A stretch of DNA of 64,000 nt from Massiliimalia sp050943535 (GCA_050943535.1 JBMNPJ010000009.1:53038-117037); one strand, 5' to 3'; positions 16,113-24,891 are shown, counted from the stretch's first letter. The notes: generated by a model from the letters alone, not told the origin. Program-made: numbers and translations.

Positions 16113-16862
16113 ATGAATCAAGAACAGGATCGGGTGTATGAAGTGGAAATCAAAGCAGGGGATTTATCTCCTGCGCAAAGGCTAAAACCCTATGCCGCCC
16201 AAACCATGTTTGAGGACATTGCCCAGCGGCATTTGGATTTTTTGGATCTGAACATGAACCGGATGATGGAGTTTCATCTGGCTTGGGTGCTGGTTTCGGT
16301 ATCCATTCAGTTTCAAAAGCCGGTGACCGGATGCGGGAAACTGTATGCCACCACCTGGTATTCTCAGCGAAAAGGCCCGTATTTTCGACGGGAACTGCTG
16401 TTTCGGGATGAACAGGGAGATGTGGTGTTTTCCGGTTCCACCTTTTCTGTGATTATGGATTTGGAGAAACGGGGCGTATTCCGCGCCAAAGAGCTCCCCT
16501 TTTTATTAAATGAACCATTGGAAGAATTTACTATAGAAGCCCGTCCTACCCGAAAGTTTTCTCAGACGTTTCAGGACGGGGATGTGCGGAAGGTGTACCC
16601 CAGCTTTTTGGACTGTCTGGGTCATGTCAACAATTGCCGTTACGGGGAGCTTGCCTATGACAGCTTGCCCCAGGAGCGGCGGGAAAATCTGGATAGCTTA
16701 AAGAGAATGGAACTGTATTTTCAGGCAGAGCTTTCTTTGGGAGAAGACTGCCAGATGCAGACCTGTCAGGAGGGGGAAACCGTTCTGATTCGGGGATGCC
16801 ATCCCGACGGAACTTCCGCATTTGAAGCGGCATTGATCTGGGATACCCCAGAGAAGGAGTGA
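16113..16862 (+). CDS. Acyl-ACP thioesterase family protein
   Basis: A 249-residue protein of the bacterial acyl-[acyl carrier protein] thioesterase family, made of two hotdog folds. The second hotdog carries YPSFLDCLGHVNNCRYGELAYD, the DxxGHVNNxxY signature of these enzymes; the first contains WVLVSVSIQFQKPVTG and a WYSQRKGPYFRREL segment. Such enzymes release fatty acids from ACP. Its position is unusual: it lies between mnmE and mnmG with 25- and 4-bp gaps, so it must be cotranscribed with tRNA-modification genes. The chain-length preference cannot be read from the sequence. Confidence 0.85.
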   Translation: MNQEQDRVYEVEIKAGDLSPAQRLKPYAAQTMFEDIAQRHLDFLDLNMNRMMEFHLAWVLVSVSIQFQKPVTGCGKLYATTWYSQRKGPYFRRELLFRDEQGDVVFSGSTFSVIMDLEKRGVFRAKELPFLLNEPLEEFTIEARPTRKFSQTFQDGDVRKVYPSFLDCLGHVNNCRYGELAYDSLPQERRENLDSLKRMELYFQAELSLGEDCQMQTCQEGETVLIRGCHPDGTSAFEAALIWDTPEKE

Positions 16863-16866
16863 GTGT

Positions 16867-18801
16867 GTGAGTATGAATCATACTGGGAGATATCCCATGG
16901 AAGAATATGAAGTTGCGGTCATTGGAGCCGGTCATGCCGGAGTAGAAGCTGCTTTGGCTTGTGCTCGGTTAGGGGTAAAGACAGTAATTTTTACCCTGAG
17001 CCTGGATTCCATTGCCAATATGCCCTGTAACCCCTCTATTGGAGGAACGGCAAAGGGTCATCTGGTACGGGAAATTGACGCCCTGGGGGGCGAAATGGGA
17101 AAAGCGGCAGATGCTACCTTTTTGCAGAGCCGGATGCTCAACCGGGGAAAAGGTCCAGCTGTGCACAGTCTGCGGGTACAGTCCGACCGGAGAGCGTACC
17201 ACCATTATATGAAACAGGTGCTGGAACACCAGGAACATTTGTTCATTAAACAGGATGAAATTACAGATTTGAACATAGAAGACGGAAAAGTCACCGGTGT
17301 CATTACCAAACTGGGGGCATATTATCCGGTAAAAGCGGCAATTATCTGCAGCGGTACCTACCAACGTGGTATGATCCATGTAGGTGAGGTATCCTATTCC
17401 AGCGGACCGGACGCCAGTCTTCCTTCTATCGGTTTGACCGATCAGTTAAAGGAATACGGAATCACCATCCGCCGGTTTAAAACCGGAACCCCATCCCGAA
17501 TTCATCGGAGAAGCATTGACTTCTCTAAACTGGAACCGCAGGAAGGGGACGACCCCATTACTCCATTCTCCTTTGAAACCAAAGGGGAGCTGAAAAATCA
17601 GGTAAAATGTTATATGGGGTATACCAATGAAAAGACCAAGGAAATTATTCTGGCCAATCTGGATAAATCCCCTTTGTACAGCGGAAGAATTGAGGGGATT
17701 GGTCCCCGGTACTGTCCAAGTATTGAGGACAAGATTGTTCGGTTTTCAGATAAACCTCGACATCAGCTGTTTTTGGAACCCATGGGAGAAGATACAGACG
17801 AAGTCTATGTGCAGGGGATGAGTTCTTCTCTGCCGGAAGATGTACAGCTTGCCTTTCTCCGCACCATTCCCGGTTTGGAACAGGTAGAGGTCATGCGGAA
17901 TGCTTATGCCATTGAATACGACTGCTGTGACCCTCAGGAATTACTGGCAACACTGGAATTTAAGGCAGTGAAGGGATTGTACGGTGCCGGTCAGTTTAAC
18001 GGAACTTCCGGATATGAAGAAGCAGCTGCCCAGGGATTGGTTGCGGGAATTAACGCCGCTTTGCAGGTACAGGGAAAAGAACCATTTGTACTGGACCGGG
18101 CAAGTTCTTATATCGGTACCCTCATTGACGATATTACCGTAAAGGGCTGTATGGACCCGTACCGGATGATGACCTCCCGGAGTGAATACCGGCTGATTTT
18201 GCGGCAGGATAATGCAGACAAGCGGCTGACTCCTATGGGACATGAGCTGGGATTGATCTCTGATGAACGGTACCAGATGTTTTTGGAAAAGGTGGAACAA
18301 ATTGACCGGGAAATTGAACGTCTCCGCAAAACCACCATTTCTCCTCATGAAACCTTAAACGAGTTACTTGTTTCACGTGGAACATCTCCTATGGCTACCG
18401 GTCAGCGGGCAACCGAACTGATTCGTCGTCCTCAGCTGGGATATGACGATTTGGCGCCTTATGATCCGCAGCGTCCGGAACTGTCTCGAGAAGTGCGGGA
18501 GCAGGTAGAAATTGAAATCAAGTATGAAGGCTATATTCAAAAGCAGTTTGCTCAGGTAGAGGAAATGCGTCGGATGGAAGTAAAGGTTCTGCCGGAAAAT
18601 CTGGATTATGACAGCATTTCCGGACTGCGCCTGGAAGCCATTGAAAAACTCAAAAAGGTGCGGCCGCTGAATATCGGACAGGCTTCCCGAATTTCTGGTG
18701 TCAGCCCGGCGGATATTTCCGTTCTGCTTATTTGGCTGGAACAGCAGAGCCATCAGCAGGCAAAACTGGAAAAAGAGAACGAGAAAGGAGAAGTGCAGTG
18801 A
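16867..18801 (+). CDS. mnmG: tRNA uridine-5-carboxymethylaminomethyl(34) synthesis enzyme MnmG
   Basis: The FAD-dependent partner of MnmE. The 644-residue protein has the N-terminal dinucleotide-binding motif (VAVIGAGHAGVEAALA), the MPCNPSIGGTAKGHLVREIDALGG signature region, the second MnmG signature near GAGQFNGTSGYEEAAAQGL, and the C-terminal helical domain that contacts MnmE. GTG 16867 is preferred as start because AAGGAG lies 7 nt upstream; ATG 16873 and ATG 16897 are alternatives. A parS-like 16-mer lies inside the gene at 18369. The stop overlaps the rsmG start. Confidence 0.97.
   Translation: MSMNHTGRYPMEEYEVAVIGAGHAGVEAALACARLGVKTVIFTLSLDSIANMPCNPSIGGTAKGHLVREIDALGGEMGKAADATFLQSRMLNRGKGPAVHSLRVQSDRRAYHHYMKQVLEHQEHLFIKQDEITDLNIEDGKVTGVITKLGAYYPVKAAIICSGTYQRGMIHVGEVSYSSGPDASLPSIGLTDQLKEYGITIRRFKTGTPSRIHRRSIDFSKLEPQEGDDPITPFSFETKGELKNQVKCYMGYTNEKTKEIILANLDKSPLYSGRIEGIGPRYCPSIEDKIVRFSDKPRHQLFLEPMGEDTDEVYVQGMSSSLPEDVQLAFLRTIPGLEQVEVMRNAYAIEYDCCDPQELLATLEFKAVKGLYGAGQFNGTSGYEEAAAQGLVAGINAALQVQGKEPFVLDRASSYIGTLIDDITVKGCMDPYRMMTSRSEYRLILRQDNADKRLTPMGHELGLISDERYQMFLEKVEQIDREIERLRKTTISPHETLNELLVSRGTSPMATGQRATELIRRPQLGYDDLAPYDPQRPELSREVREQVEIEIKYEGYIQKQFAQVEEMRRMEVKVLPENLDYDSISGLRLEAIEKLKKVRPLNIGQASRISGVSPADISVLLIWLEQQSHQQAKLEKENEKGEVQ
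18369..18384. promoter_or_regulatory. parS-like centromere site inside mnmG
   Basis: TGTTTCACGTGGAACA differs from the Firmicutes parS consensus TGTTTCACGTGAAACA at one position. It lies in coding sequence about 3 kb before parA. It is a plausible ParB loading site for chromosome segregation near the origin. Confidence 0.75.
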
Positions 18802-19511
18802 TTCCAAAAGAATATTTAAAACAGGCGGCTTTGGAATATGGGTTTGCGCTTACAGAAGAACAGCTTTCTCTGTTTGATACCTATGCCCAGCTTTTGGTGG
18901 AATGGAATGAAAAAATTAACCTTACCGCCATTGTAGAGCCAGAAGAAATCTGTATCAAACACTTTTTGGACAGTATTCTGCTGTTCCATGCGGCAGAAGT
19001 AGAACAGGGTGCCTCCATGATTGATGTAGGTACTGGAGCAGGTTTTCCTTCTGTGCCATGTAAAATTCTTCGTCCAGATCTCAAACTGACCCTTTTGGAC
19101 AGTTTGAATAAGCGGATTCACTTTTTGGAAATTTTGTCCCAGCAGTTGGGGCAGGAAAATCTGTGTGTCCACAGCCGGGCGGAAGACGGCGGAAAAAACC
19201 TCGCTTACCGGGAACAGTATGATGTTGCCACAGCCCGGGCGGTTGCCAGACTGCGGGAGCTTTCAGAATACTGCCTGCCCTTTGTAAAAACAGGGGGACG
19301 GTTTATTGCCTTAAAGGGATATGAAATTGAAGAAGAGCTGGATGAAGCCAAAAAAGCCATTAAGCTGTTGGGCGGACAGATTGAAGAAGTAAAAAAATAT
19401 CATCTGCCAGGGGACCATAAACGAGCCATTGTAATCATTAAAAAGATTTCGCAGACTCCGACAAAATACCCCAGAATTCCAGCAAAAATAAAAAAACAGC
19501 CCATTCAATAA
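18798..19511 (+). CDS. rsmG: 16S rRNA (guanine(527)-N7)-methyltransferase RsmG
   Basis: A 237-residue SAM-dependent methyltransferase that modifies G527 of 16S rRNA. The SAM-binding motif is IDVGTGAGFPSVPCKI; the LLDSLNKRIHFLEIL and ATARAVARLRELSEY blocks are family-typical. The start is GTG 18798, overlapping the mnmG stop as GTGA, with AAAGGAG 7 nt upstream. The upstream in-frame extension lies within mnmG and is not used. The rsmG-mnmG-mnmE linkage is conserved in Firmicutes. A strong terminator follows. Confidence 0.96.
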   Translation: MIPKEYLKQAALEYGFALTEEQLSLFDTYAQLLVEWNEKINLTAIVEPEEICIKHFLDSILLFHAAEVEQGASMIDVGTGAGFPSVPCKILRPDLKLTLLDSLNKRIHFLEILSQQLGQENLCVHSRAEDGGKNLAYREQYDVATARAVARLRELSEYCLPFVKTGGRFIALKGYEIEEELDEAKKAIKLLGGQIEEVKKYHLPGDHKRAIVIIKKISQTPTKYPRIPAKIKKQPIQ

Positions 19512-19525
19512 TACGAAAAAACAAG

Positions 19526-19580
19526 ATTGCCAGTAATTTCTGTCGAAAGAGAAAGATGGAAAATACTGGCAATTTTTTGT
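19526..19580 (+). terminator. Terminator after rsmG
   Basis: ATTGCCAGTA at 19526-19535 pairs with TACTGGCAAT at 19564-19573, followed by a T-rich tail (TTTTTTG and a further T-run). It ends the mnmE operon. Confidence 0.85.
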
Positions 19581-19736
19581 TTTTTGTGATATTCTGGAAA
19601 TGGAAAAAATTTGTGATTAAAAAAACGAGCAAAAGAAGAAAAGAAAATAGGACAAGCTCAATTTTTTATGTTTATAAAAATAAGCATAAATTTTGGGCAA
19701 TTGCAAACGTAATCTGCGGGAAAGGATCGGTTAAGT

Positions 19737-20555
19737 ATGGCATTGGTTTTTAAAAAGGAAAAAACGGTGAACAAGGTGGTTTTGCTGCCTATAAATGAAA
19801 TCTTAACCAATCCCTCTCAGCCCAGAACCAATTTTGCGGAAGAGCAGCTGGATGTTTTGGCTACAAGTATTCGGGAAAACGGATTGCTTCAGCCTTTGAC
19901 GGTGCGGCGCAACGGGGAAGGAAAATATGAGCTGATTTCCGGGGAGCGGCGTCTGCGTGCCTGCAAAAAACTGGGGGAACAGCAGGTTCCCTGTATTATT
20001 GTGGAAAAGACAGAACGAGAATCGGCAGTGTTGGCATTGATTGAAAATATTCACCGGGAAGATTTGGATGTATTTGAACAGGCGGAAGCTTTAAAAAAAC
20101 TGATTGCTCAGTGGGGAGTGACCCAGGAGGAAGCGGCGGTTAAATTAGGAATGGCGCAGTCTACGGTTGCCAACAAACTGCGGCTATTAAAACTGACGCC
20201 GGAAGAACAGACCATGATCTTGGAAAACGGACTGACCGAACGGCATGCCCGGGCACTGCTAAAACTTACAGATGAGCAGCAGCGAAAAGAAGCAATGGCG
20301 TGGATTATCAAGAAAAATTTTAATGTAGCGCAAACAGATGAATATGTCACCGCCTTGTGCCAGGTAAAGCACCGAAAAAAGTACATTCCCATTGTAAAGG
20401 ATGTACGGCTGTTTTTAAACACAGTGAATAAGGCAATTCAGGTCATGAAAGAGGCTGGGATTCCCGCCACATCAGAAAAACATGAGACAGAGGAGGGAAT
20501 TGAATATATTGTTCGGATTCCCACCAAGACCGGCGGCATAAAAAGCCACGGATGA
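19737..20555 (+). CDS. noc: Nucleoid occlusion protein Noc (ParB family)
   Basis: A 272-residue ParB-family protein. The N-terminal CTPase fold has LISGERRLRACKKLG and the NIHREDLDVFEQAEA stretch; the helix-turn-helix region reads GMAQSTVANKLRLLKL and the next block TERHARALLKL. These last two blocks match Noc rather than ParB, whose counterpart in the gene at 22178 reads KSRPAVANALRLLNL and SGHARALL. Noc binds its own sites and keeps division away from unsegregated DNA; in B. subtilis it also uses CTP and binds the membrane through an N-terminal amphipathic segment. The position between rsmG and parA is the usual one. Confidence 0.93.
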   Translation: MALVFKKEKTVNKVVLLPINEILTNPSQPRTNFAEEQLDVLATSIRENGLLQPLTVRRNGEGKYELISGERRLRACKKLGEQQVPCIIVEKTERESAVLALIENIHREDLDVFEQAEALKKLIAQWGVTQEEAAVKLGMAQSTVANKLRLLKLTPEEQTMILENGLTERHARALLKLTDEQQRKEAMAWIIKKNFNVAQTDEYVTALCQVKHRKKYIPIVKDVRLFLNTVNKAIQVMKEAGIPATSEKHETEEGIEYIVRIPTKTGGIKSHG

Positions 20556-20612
20556 AGCGCTACAGATAAAAATCTGCTTACACACTTTAATGGTTTCGCA
20601 TCATACATAACT

Positions 20613-20650
20613 CAAGAGAAAGCACCGTCTTTTGACGGTGCTTTCTCTTG
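20613..20650 (+). terminator. Terminator after noc
   Basis: A perfect 17-bp stem (CAAGAGAAAGCACCGTC with GACGGTGCTTTCTCTTG) around a TTTT loop, about 60 bp after the noc stop. The trailing T-run is weak. Confidence 0.75.
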
Positions 20651-20654
20651 TTAG

Positions 20655-21130
20655 GAAAAGTATATTGCAAGAAAAAGTTGCCACCACCTAGCGGTGGAGC
20701 GCTGACGCTTCGCTCGCCAGGAGTTCACACCCCTGGACCCAAAAAGCTTCGCTCGTATCCTATCAGCTGAGGGAAAATTATTTACTACTTAATAGACCTG
20801 TAGTGATTTTTACTTAGGAGATAGAATTTTAATATTGCATTACAATAACCGATAAAACCTGTTAAAAGAATAATACTTATCTTCAAGTCATACTTTCAGA
20901 AACAGTAATGAGGGGGTTGTAGGGGGAGTTAAAGCCGGCGGCAAGTTGCCACACCCAATGACGCTTTGCTCGTATTTTGCCAGCTGGGTGATAAAAATAA
21001 GCGATTTCCACTTTACTGACAGAGTACGCGCCGTAGGTGATTTGTCCCGGCGCTTCGCCGGCTACTTGGCAGTGTGGTAACATAAAAATTGCATGTCCTA
21101 AGTAAAAACAGCAGCTGTTTTATTGAGTAG
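20655..21130. repeat. Mosaic repeat cluster 4 (noc-parA gap)
   Basis: It begins with a 23-nt copy of AGTATATTGCAAGAAAAAGT, shared exactly with 53710-53732. Then come CCACCTAGCGGTGG, the near-palindrome variant CCAGGAGTTCACACCCCTGG at 20717-20736, half a ~75-bp unit, a full ~150-bp module (about 20791-20935), a further ~75-bp unit (about 20960-21030), and a reverse-orientation end fragment of the ~150-bp module at about 21088-21130. The cluster is thus bounded by inverted copies of the ~150-bp module end. Confidence 0.82.
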
Positions 21131-21151
21131 TGACTTTTTTGCCATGTTTCA

Positions 21152-21167
21152 TGTTTCACGTGAAACA
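21152..21167. promoter_or_regulatory. parS centromere site
   Basis: TGTTTCACGTGAAACA is an exact match to the B. subtilis/Firmicutes parS consensus and extends to an 18-bp palindrome ATGTTTCACGTGAAACAT. It lies about 200 bp before parA. ParB binds here and spreads to load condensin. Confidence 0.95.
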
Positions 21168-21230
21168 TAATTTTTTATGTTTAAAAAAGCCACACGAACT
21201 ATTTCTTCTTCATATTGCCTAAAGAATAGA

Positions 21231-21246
21231 TGTTCCACGTGAAACA
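21231..21246. promoter_or_regulatory. Second parS site upstream of parA
   Basis: TGTTCCACGTGAAACA has one mismatch to the parS consensus and lies 64 bp after the exact site. Paired parS sites close to parAB are common. Confidence 0.88.
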
Positions 21247-21284
21247 TTTTTAACAGCCAGTCCCTTTTAAAATAAACGCAAATA

Positions 21285-21293
21285 TGCTATAAT
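21285..21293 (+). promoter_or_regulatory. Extended -10 promoter of parAB
   Basis: TGCTATAAT (TGn plus a perfect TATAAT) lies about 80 bp before the parA start. No convincing -35 box is present, which fits an extended -10 promoter. It lies 39 bp after the second parS site, so ParB binding could influence it. Confidence 0.6.
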
Positions 21294-21373
21294 AAGAAAA
21301 ACAAAGTCTGCAAAATCTTAAAAAAGCGGTTTTTTAGATTTGTGGCTGCTTGTCTGTCAAAAGGGGGAAGAAT

Positions 21374-22150
21374 ATGGGCAAGATCATTGCCGTTGCAAAC
21401 CAAAAGGGCGGTGTAGGAAAAACCACGTCGGCGGTAAATATTGCTGCCGGATTGGGCAAAATGAAAAAGAAAACACTGCTCATTGACATTGACCCGCAGG
21501 GAAACGCCAGCAGCGGTCTGGGTGTCAATAAAAAGCAAATTACAAAATCCTCCTATGATATACTGATTGGCGAGGATAAAGCACAGGATGTCATTCAGAA
21601 AACAGAATTTGATAAACTGGATGTGATTCCGGCCAATATGGATCTGGCAGGGGCAGAAATTGAAATGGTAGATCTTCCGGATCGGATCAATATTCTGAAA
21701 AAAGCGGTGGTTTCCATTAAAGAGGAGTACGATTATATTATTATTGACTGTCCTCCTTCCTTGGGACTGGTGACACTGAATGCGCTGACGGCCTGCGATA
21801 CGGTGTTGATTCCGATTCAGTGCGAATATTACGCTTTGGAAGGTCTGTCTCAGCTGATGGCAACAGTACGTCAGGTAAAGCGCAAATACAATCCTTCGTT
21901 GGATATTGAAGGGGTATTGCTTACCATGTTTGACGGCAGACTGAATCTGACCATGCAGGTGGTGGCGGAAGTAAAAAAATTCTTCCCCAACAAGGTGTAT
22001 AAAACGGTAATTCCAAGAAATGTCCGCTTGTCAGAAGCCCCCAGCTTTGGCCAGCCGGTAATTTATTATGACCGAAGTTCCAAGGGAACCCAAGCGTATT
22101 TGGATTTGTGCAAAGAAATGATTAAAAAGAATAAAAAGTTTGCCAACTGA
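21374..22150 (+). CDS. parA: Chromosome-partitioning ATPase ParA/Soj
   Basis: A 258-residue deviant Walker ATPase. The P-loop KGGVGKTTSAVNIAAGL is at residues 11-27, with DIDPQGNASSGLG (Walker A') and IIIDCPPSLG (Walker B) following. Together with ParB it segregates origins and, in B. subtilis, controls DnaA. ATG 21374 is chosen, with AGGGGGA 6-7 nt upstream; an upstream in-frame TTG at 21350 would add eight atypical residues. parS sites lie directly upstream and parB follows after 27 bp. Confidence 0.97.
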   Translation: MGKIIAVANQKGGVGKTTSAVNIAAGLGKMKKKTLLIDIDPQGNASSGLGVNKKQITKSSYDILIGEDKAQDVIQKTEFDKLDVIPANMDLAGAEIEMVDLPDRINILKKAVVSIKEEYDYIIIDCPPSLGLVTLNALTACDTVLIPIQCEYYALEGLSQLMATVRQVKRKYNPSLDIEGVLLTMFDGRLNLTMQVVAEVKKFFPNKVYKTVIPRNVRLSEAPSFGQPVIYYDRSSKGTQAYLDLCKEMIKKNKKFAN

Positions 22151-22177
22151 CAGGAGAAACGGAGAGGTGTAATTTAG

Positions 22178-23056
22178 GTGGCTAGAAAAAAATCAGGTTT
22201 GGGAAAAGGTCTGGACGCTTTATTTGAAGACAACGATACCAGAGAAAGCTCCGCCGGAACTGAACTTATGAAAATCAGTGAAATTGAGCCCAACCGAAAT
22301 CAGCCCAGAAAAGAATTTGATCAGGCGGCGCTGGAGCAGCTGGCAGATTCTATCCGGGAACACGGAATCATACAGCCTTTGGTGGTTCGTCCTACGGTTG
22401 AGGGAACCTATCAGATTGTAGCGGGAGAACGGCGCTACCGGGCAGCCAGAATGGCAGGGCTTACCGAATTGCCGGTGATCATCCGGGAACTGTCGGATAC
22501 TGAAACCATGGAACTGGCACTGATTGAAAACTTGCAGCGGGAAGACTTGAATCCTGTGGAAGAGGCGCTGGGATACCGGGAACTGATGGAACATTATGAT
22601 TTTACCCAGGAAGCGGTTTCCAAAAGCGTGGGAAAATCTCGTCCAGCAGTGGCAAACGCTCTGCGGCTGTTAAATCTGCCTCAGGCAGTTTTGAACTGGC
22701 TCAAGTCGGGCGAGCTCACTTCGGGTCATGCCCGAGCCTTGCTTTCGATGGAAGATGACCAGCAGATTTTGGAGGCAGCACAAAAAATCATCAAAAATGG
22801 ACTGACAGTGCGGGACGCAGAACGGATGGCAAAAGAACAGGGCCAGCCCAAAGAAAAAAGAAATAAAAAGCCCCGGGACAGCTTCTTTGATGAAATGGAA
22901 CTGGCGCTGTCGGATGAACTGGGCAGAAAAGTGACAGTACAAGGGTCGAACCCCAAGAAAAAAGGCAGTATTGTCATTGAATTTTATAACTTAGAGGATT
23001 TAAAAGAAATTGGAAACCAGCTGGCTGAATGGTACAGCGGGAAAAAAGAAGAATAA
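22178..23056 (+). CDS. parB: Chromosome-partitioning protein ParB/Spo0J
   Basis: A 292-residue CTP-dependent DNA clamp. It begins RKKSGLGKGLDALF, the Arg/Lys-rich ParA-stimulating N-terminus of ParB proteins. Then come EIEPNRNQPRKEFD, the GERRYRAAR CTP-binding motif, ENLQREDLNPVEEA, and the parS-binding helix-turn-helix (GKSRPAVANALRLLNL, TSGHARALL). The start is a GTG with AGAGGTG about 8 nt upstream. It is the partner of the parA gene and of the three parS-like sites. Confidence 0.97.
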   Translation: MARKKSGLGKGLDALFEDNDTRESSAGTELMKISEIEPNRNQPRKEFDQAALEQLADSIREHGIIQPLVVRPTVEGTYQIVAGERRYRAARMAGLTELPVIIRELSDTETMELALIENLQREDLNPVEEALGYRELMEHYDFTQEAVSKSVGKSRPAVANALRLLNLPQAVLNWLKSGELTSGHARALLSMEDDQQILEAAQKIIKNGLTVRDAERMAKEQGQPKEKRNKKPRDSFFDEMELALSDELGRKVTVQGSNPKKKGSIVIEFYNLEDLKEIGNQLAEWYSGKKEE

Positions 23057-23110
23057 CAGACATCCGAAAGGACAGCCTGTTTTCAGATACAAAAAAGGGA
23101 GTTAGAAACA

Positions 23111-24391
23111 ATGCTTGATATGAAATTAGTCCGTACCAATCCGGACCTGGTAAAAGAAAACATCAAAAAGAAATTTCAGGATGAAAAACTGCCGCTGGTA
23201 GACGAAGTTCTGGAAATGGATAAAGAATACCGTGAAGCAAAAACCAAATGCGACGGTCTTCGGGGTCAGCGCAAAACCATCAGCAAACAGATCGGTGCAT
23301 TGATGGGACAGGGCAAAAAAGAAGAAGCAGAAGCTGCAAAAGCTCAGGTAGCAGAAATTGCAGCAGAACTGGAACGTCTGGAAGAACGGGAAACCTTGCT
23401 GGAAGGCGAAATCAAAAAACGCATGATGGTAATCCCAAATATTATTGACGATTCTGTTCCGATCGGGAAGGATGACAGCGAAAACGTAGAAGTAGAACGG
23501 TTCGGCGATCCATTTGTACCGGATTTTGAAGTTCCTTATCATGTAGATATTATGGAACGTCTTAACGGAATTGACCTGGACAGCGCAAGAAAAACCAGCG
23601 GAAACGGTTTTTATTACCTGTGCGGCGACATTGCAAGACTGCATTCTGCAATTTTGTCCTATGCCCGTGACTTTATGATTGACCGGGGATTCACCTATTA
23701 TATTCCTCCATTTATGATCCGCAGCAACGTGGTAACTGGTGTTATGAGCTTTGCGGAAATGGAAAACATGATGTACAAGATCGAAGGAGAAGACCTGTAC
23801 CTGATCGGTACCAGTGAACACTCCATGATCGGTAAATTTATTGACACTATTATTCCGGAACAGGAACTGCCAAAAGCTCTGACCAGCTATTCTCCTTGCT
23901 TTAGAAAAGAAGTTGGCGCTCACGGAATCGAAGAACGCGGTGTTTATCGGATTCACCAGTTTGAAAAACAGGAAATGATCGTAGTATGCAAACCAGAAGA
24001 AAGCATGGACTGGTTTAACAAACTGTGGCAGAATACCGTTGACTTTTTCCGCAGCATGGATATTCCGGTTCGTACACTGGAATGCTGCTCTGGCGACCTG
24101 GCCGACCTGAAAGTGAAGAGCCTGGACGTAGAAGCATGGTCTCCTCGTCAGAAAAAATACTTTGAAGTGGGCAGCTGCTCCAATCTGGGTGATGCACAGG
24201 CAAGACGTCTGGCAATCCGGATCAAAAACAAAGAAGGAAAAATCTATCTGGCACACACACTGAACAACACTGTTGTTGCGCCTCCGCGTATGCTGATTGC
24301 GTTCTTGGAAAATAACCTGAATGAAGACGGCACCATTCGGATTCCAGAACCTCTGCGGATGTACATGGGTGGAAAAGAAGTAATTGGATAA
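23111..24391 (+). CDS. serS: Seryl-tRNA synthetase
   Basis: Charges tRNA-Ser (and tRNA-Sec where present). The 426-residue class II enzyme starts with the long antiparallel coiled-coil arm (MLDMKLVRTNPDLVKENIKK to about residue 105). Motif 2 is CFRKEVGAHGIEERGVYRIHQFEKQE and the motif 3 region ends VVAPPRMLIAFLEN. The active-site TSEHSMIG and motif 3 forms differ from those of E. coli or B. subtilis SerS (TAE, GRxLVAILEN). The overall form matches the variant I recall from many gut Lachnospiraceae and Oscillospiraceae. A 54-bp gap without a terminator after parB suggests read-through. No T-box leader is present. Confidence 0.96.
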   Translation: MLDMKLVRTNPDLVKENIKKKFQDEKLPLVDEVLEMDKEYREAKTKCDGLRGQRKTISKQIGALMGQGKKEEAEAAKAQVAEIAAELERLEERETLLEGEIKKRMMVIPNIIDDSVPIGKDDSENVEVERFGDPFVPDFEVPYHVDIMERLNGIDLDSARKTSGNGFYYLCGDIARLHSAILSYARDFMIDRGFTYYIPPFMIRSNVVTGVMSFAEMENMMYKIEGEDLYLIGTSEHSMIGKFIDTIIPEQELPKALTSYSPCFRKEVGAHGIEERGVYRIHQFEKQEMIVVCKPEESMDWFNKLWQNTVDFFRSMDIPVRTLECCSGDLADLKVKSLDVEAWSPRQKKYFEVGSCSNLGDAQARRLAIRIKNKEGKIYLAHTLNNTVVAPPRMLIAFLENNLNEDGTIRIPEPLRMYMGGKEVIG

Positions 24392-24399
24392 AAAACAAT

Positions 24400-24438
24400 A
24401 AGGGGTTACTGCGTTACGGAGTAACCCTTTTGTTTTTA
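24400..24438 (+). terminator. Terminator after serS
   Basis: AAGGGGTTACT at 24400-24410 pairs with AGTAACCCTTTT at 24420-24431, followed by GTTTTT. It directly precedes repeat cluster 5. Confidence 0.85.
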
Positions 24439-24440
24439 AG

Positions 24441-24835
24441 CCAGGGGTTCACACCCCTGGACCACCTAGCGGTGGGGCAATGACGCTTTGCTCGTACTTT
24501 GTTAGTTGAGAGAAAATCATTGGATATTTTTGCTTTACCAACAGAGTGTGCGCCGTAGGCGACTGGTACCGGGCACTGCCCGGCGGTGGGGCAATGACAC
24601 CACGTTCCAGTTTTGCCAGTTGAGTGAGAAAAATTTGTTATTTCCACTTTCCTGACAGAGTATGCGCCGTAGGCGGTTGGAACCGGGCACTGCCCAGCGG
24701 CTCTTAGCCGGCCACCCGGCGGTGGGGCAATCACACTACGTTCCAGTTCTGTCAGTTGAGTGAGAAAAATTTGCTATTTCCGCTTTTCTGACAGAGTACG
24801 AGCCGAAGGCCATTTGCTCCGGCTCTTAGCCGGTT
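24441..24835. repeat. Mosaic repeat cluster 5 (serS-guaB gap)
   Basis: It starts with the near-palindrome at 24441-24460 and a CCACCTAGCGGTGG unit. Three tandem same-orientation copies of the ~75-bp inverted-repeat unit follow, beginning near 24485, 24601 and 24733. They are separated by CGGGCACTGCCCGGCGG-type hairpins and GCGGTGGGGCAAT spacers. The middle and last copies are the most alike (both contain GTTCCAGTT and GTGAGAAAAATTTG), suggesting local duplication. Confidence 0.82.
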
Positions 24836-24891
24836 GTCGAGAAACACCAAAAAAAGGGAAGAAAGGTAAAGAAAAATTTTAGCTTTTCCCC

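Noticed and set aside
23057..23110. T-box leader upstream of serS
   Set aside because: The gap is only 54 bp, far too short for a T-box.
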